A stretch of 64,000 nt of DNA from Pseudarthrobacter sp. ATCC 49987. GTDB taxonomy: Bacteria > Actinomycetota > Actinomycetes > Actinomycetales > Micrococcaceae. Location: positions 1,922,001-1,986,000 of the forward strand of contig NZ_JAABNS010000001.1 of NCBI RefSeq assembly GCF_009928425.1. Reading direction: 5' to 3'. How positions within the stretch are numbered: the stretch's first letter is position 1; every line of letters begins with the position of its first letter. Below, in pieces: positions 63,787-64,000 of the stretch. Position numbers and translations under genes: made by a program. The notes beneath the pieces were generated by a model. It was not told the origin of the DNA and made no database searches. It saw only the letters and a list, made by a program, of their open reading frames with translations.

Positions 63787-64000
63787 TTTGGGTTGATGTC
63801 CCTCGCCAGATAAGCAGCAGCCCGGCGCAGAACCTCATTCTCCTGCTCCAGCAGGCGGTTGCGCTTCTTCAGCTCCCGCACCTCGGCCAACTCGGCCGCT
63901 GCCGGGCCGGCCCCGGATTCCTTACGCTCGGCGATGGCAATCCACCGTTTCAGCGTGGTGACCGAAACCCCGAAATCCTTCGCAATCTGCGCCAGCGGCG
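63783..64000 (-). CDS. IS3-family transposase OrfA (partial at window edge)
   Basis: The C-terminal 72 residues of OrfA: IAKDFGVSVTTLKRWIAIAE helix-turn-helix, then the leucine-zipper region VRELKKRNRLLEQENEVLRR and the end YLARDINPK. Its stop is at 63783-63785. The 5' part lies outside the window. Confidence 0.88.
   Translation of the reverse strand, partial: PLAQIAKDFGVSVTTLKRWIAIAERKESGAGPAAAELAEVRELKKRNRLLEQENEVLRRAAAYLARDINPK

Larger units (their letters stand above)
62891..64000 (-). mobile_element. IS3-family insertion sequence (right part runs off the window)
   Basis: The left end is near 62891 (TGCCCCGGCTTTTGTTGACT), next to the broken P-loop region of gajA. It contains orfB and the 3' part of orfA on the minus strand. 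The other end, and any N-terminal piece of gajA, must lie beyond 64000. The target duplication cannot be checked here. Confidence 0.82.

Overview
The window looks like a 64 kb piece of chromosome from a high-GC actinobacterium of the Micrococcaceae, most like Arthrobacter/Pseudarthrobacter. This is inferred from base composition, Actinobacteria-specific gene sets (MSMEG_4193-type phosphomutase, DUF3090, SCO1664 family) and protein families typical of soil Arthrobacter. I ran no database search. I saw no rRNA, intact tRNA or CRISPR array.

Layout. 0-7.4 kb: small conserved proteins, a thymidylate-kinase-like protein, an M28 lipoprotein peptidase, a frameshifted LssY-like membrane protein, and a decayed L-rhamnose locus (intact rhaB, broken aldolase/dehydrogenase fused to a foreign 5' fragment). 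7.5-24.7 kb: transporters, SelO, small enzymes, a methionine aminopeptidase/XRE regulator pair, a P450, stress proteins, and two near-identical inverted copies of a persulfide dioxygenase-rhodanese gene. 24.9-28.6 kb: a sulfane-sulfur defence locus (CstR-like repressor, three rhodaneses, TauE exporter, thioredoxin, OsmC). 28.6-46.4 kb: mostly single genes (PEP-mutase-like enzyme, DinB-type polymerase, DJ-1/PfpI protein, proton antiporter, transglycosylase, AmtB) with many gene remnants between them. 46.7-48.5 kb: IS21 debris and a tRNA-derived repeat. 48.6-55.8 kb: an amidase with a branched-chain-type ABC uptake operon and a TetR regulator. 56.0-58.7 kb: a complete IS21-family element with a 6-bp target duplication. 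59.7-64 kb: a Gabija-like gajA/gajB defence pair, with gajA cut by an IS3-family element and thrown out of frame at an 8-bp tandem repeat.

Two themes stand out. First, four copies of the palindrome ATACCCC-N2-GGGGTAT sit upstream of both persulfide dioxygenase copies and in the divergent promoter region of the CstR locus. This suggests one regulon spread over about 17 kb: rhodaneses, dioxygenase, TauE, thioredoxin and OsmC would handle persulfide, sulfite and thiol repair. Second, the window is rich in deletion scars, where the ends of unrelated or internally deleted genes are joined (rhaD, MocR/EamA, 3-hydroxyacyl-CoA dehydrogenase, serine hydrolase, amidase, HxlR, rhaI, Gfo/Idh, GntR). Four other frameshifts are single missing bases in C/G runs and may be sequencing errors.
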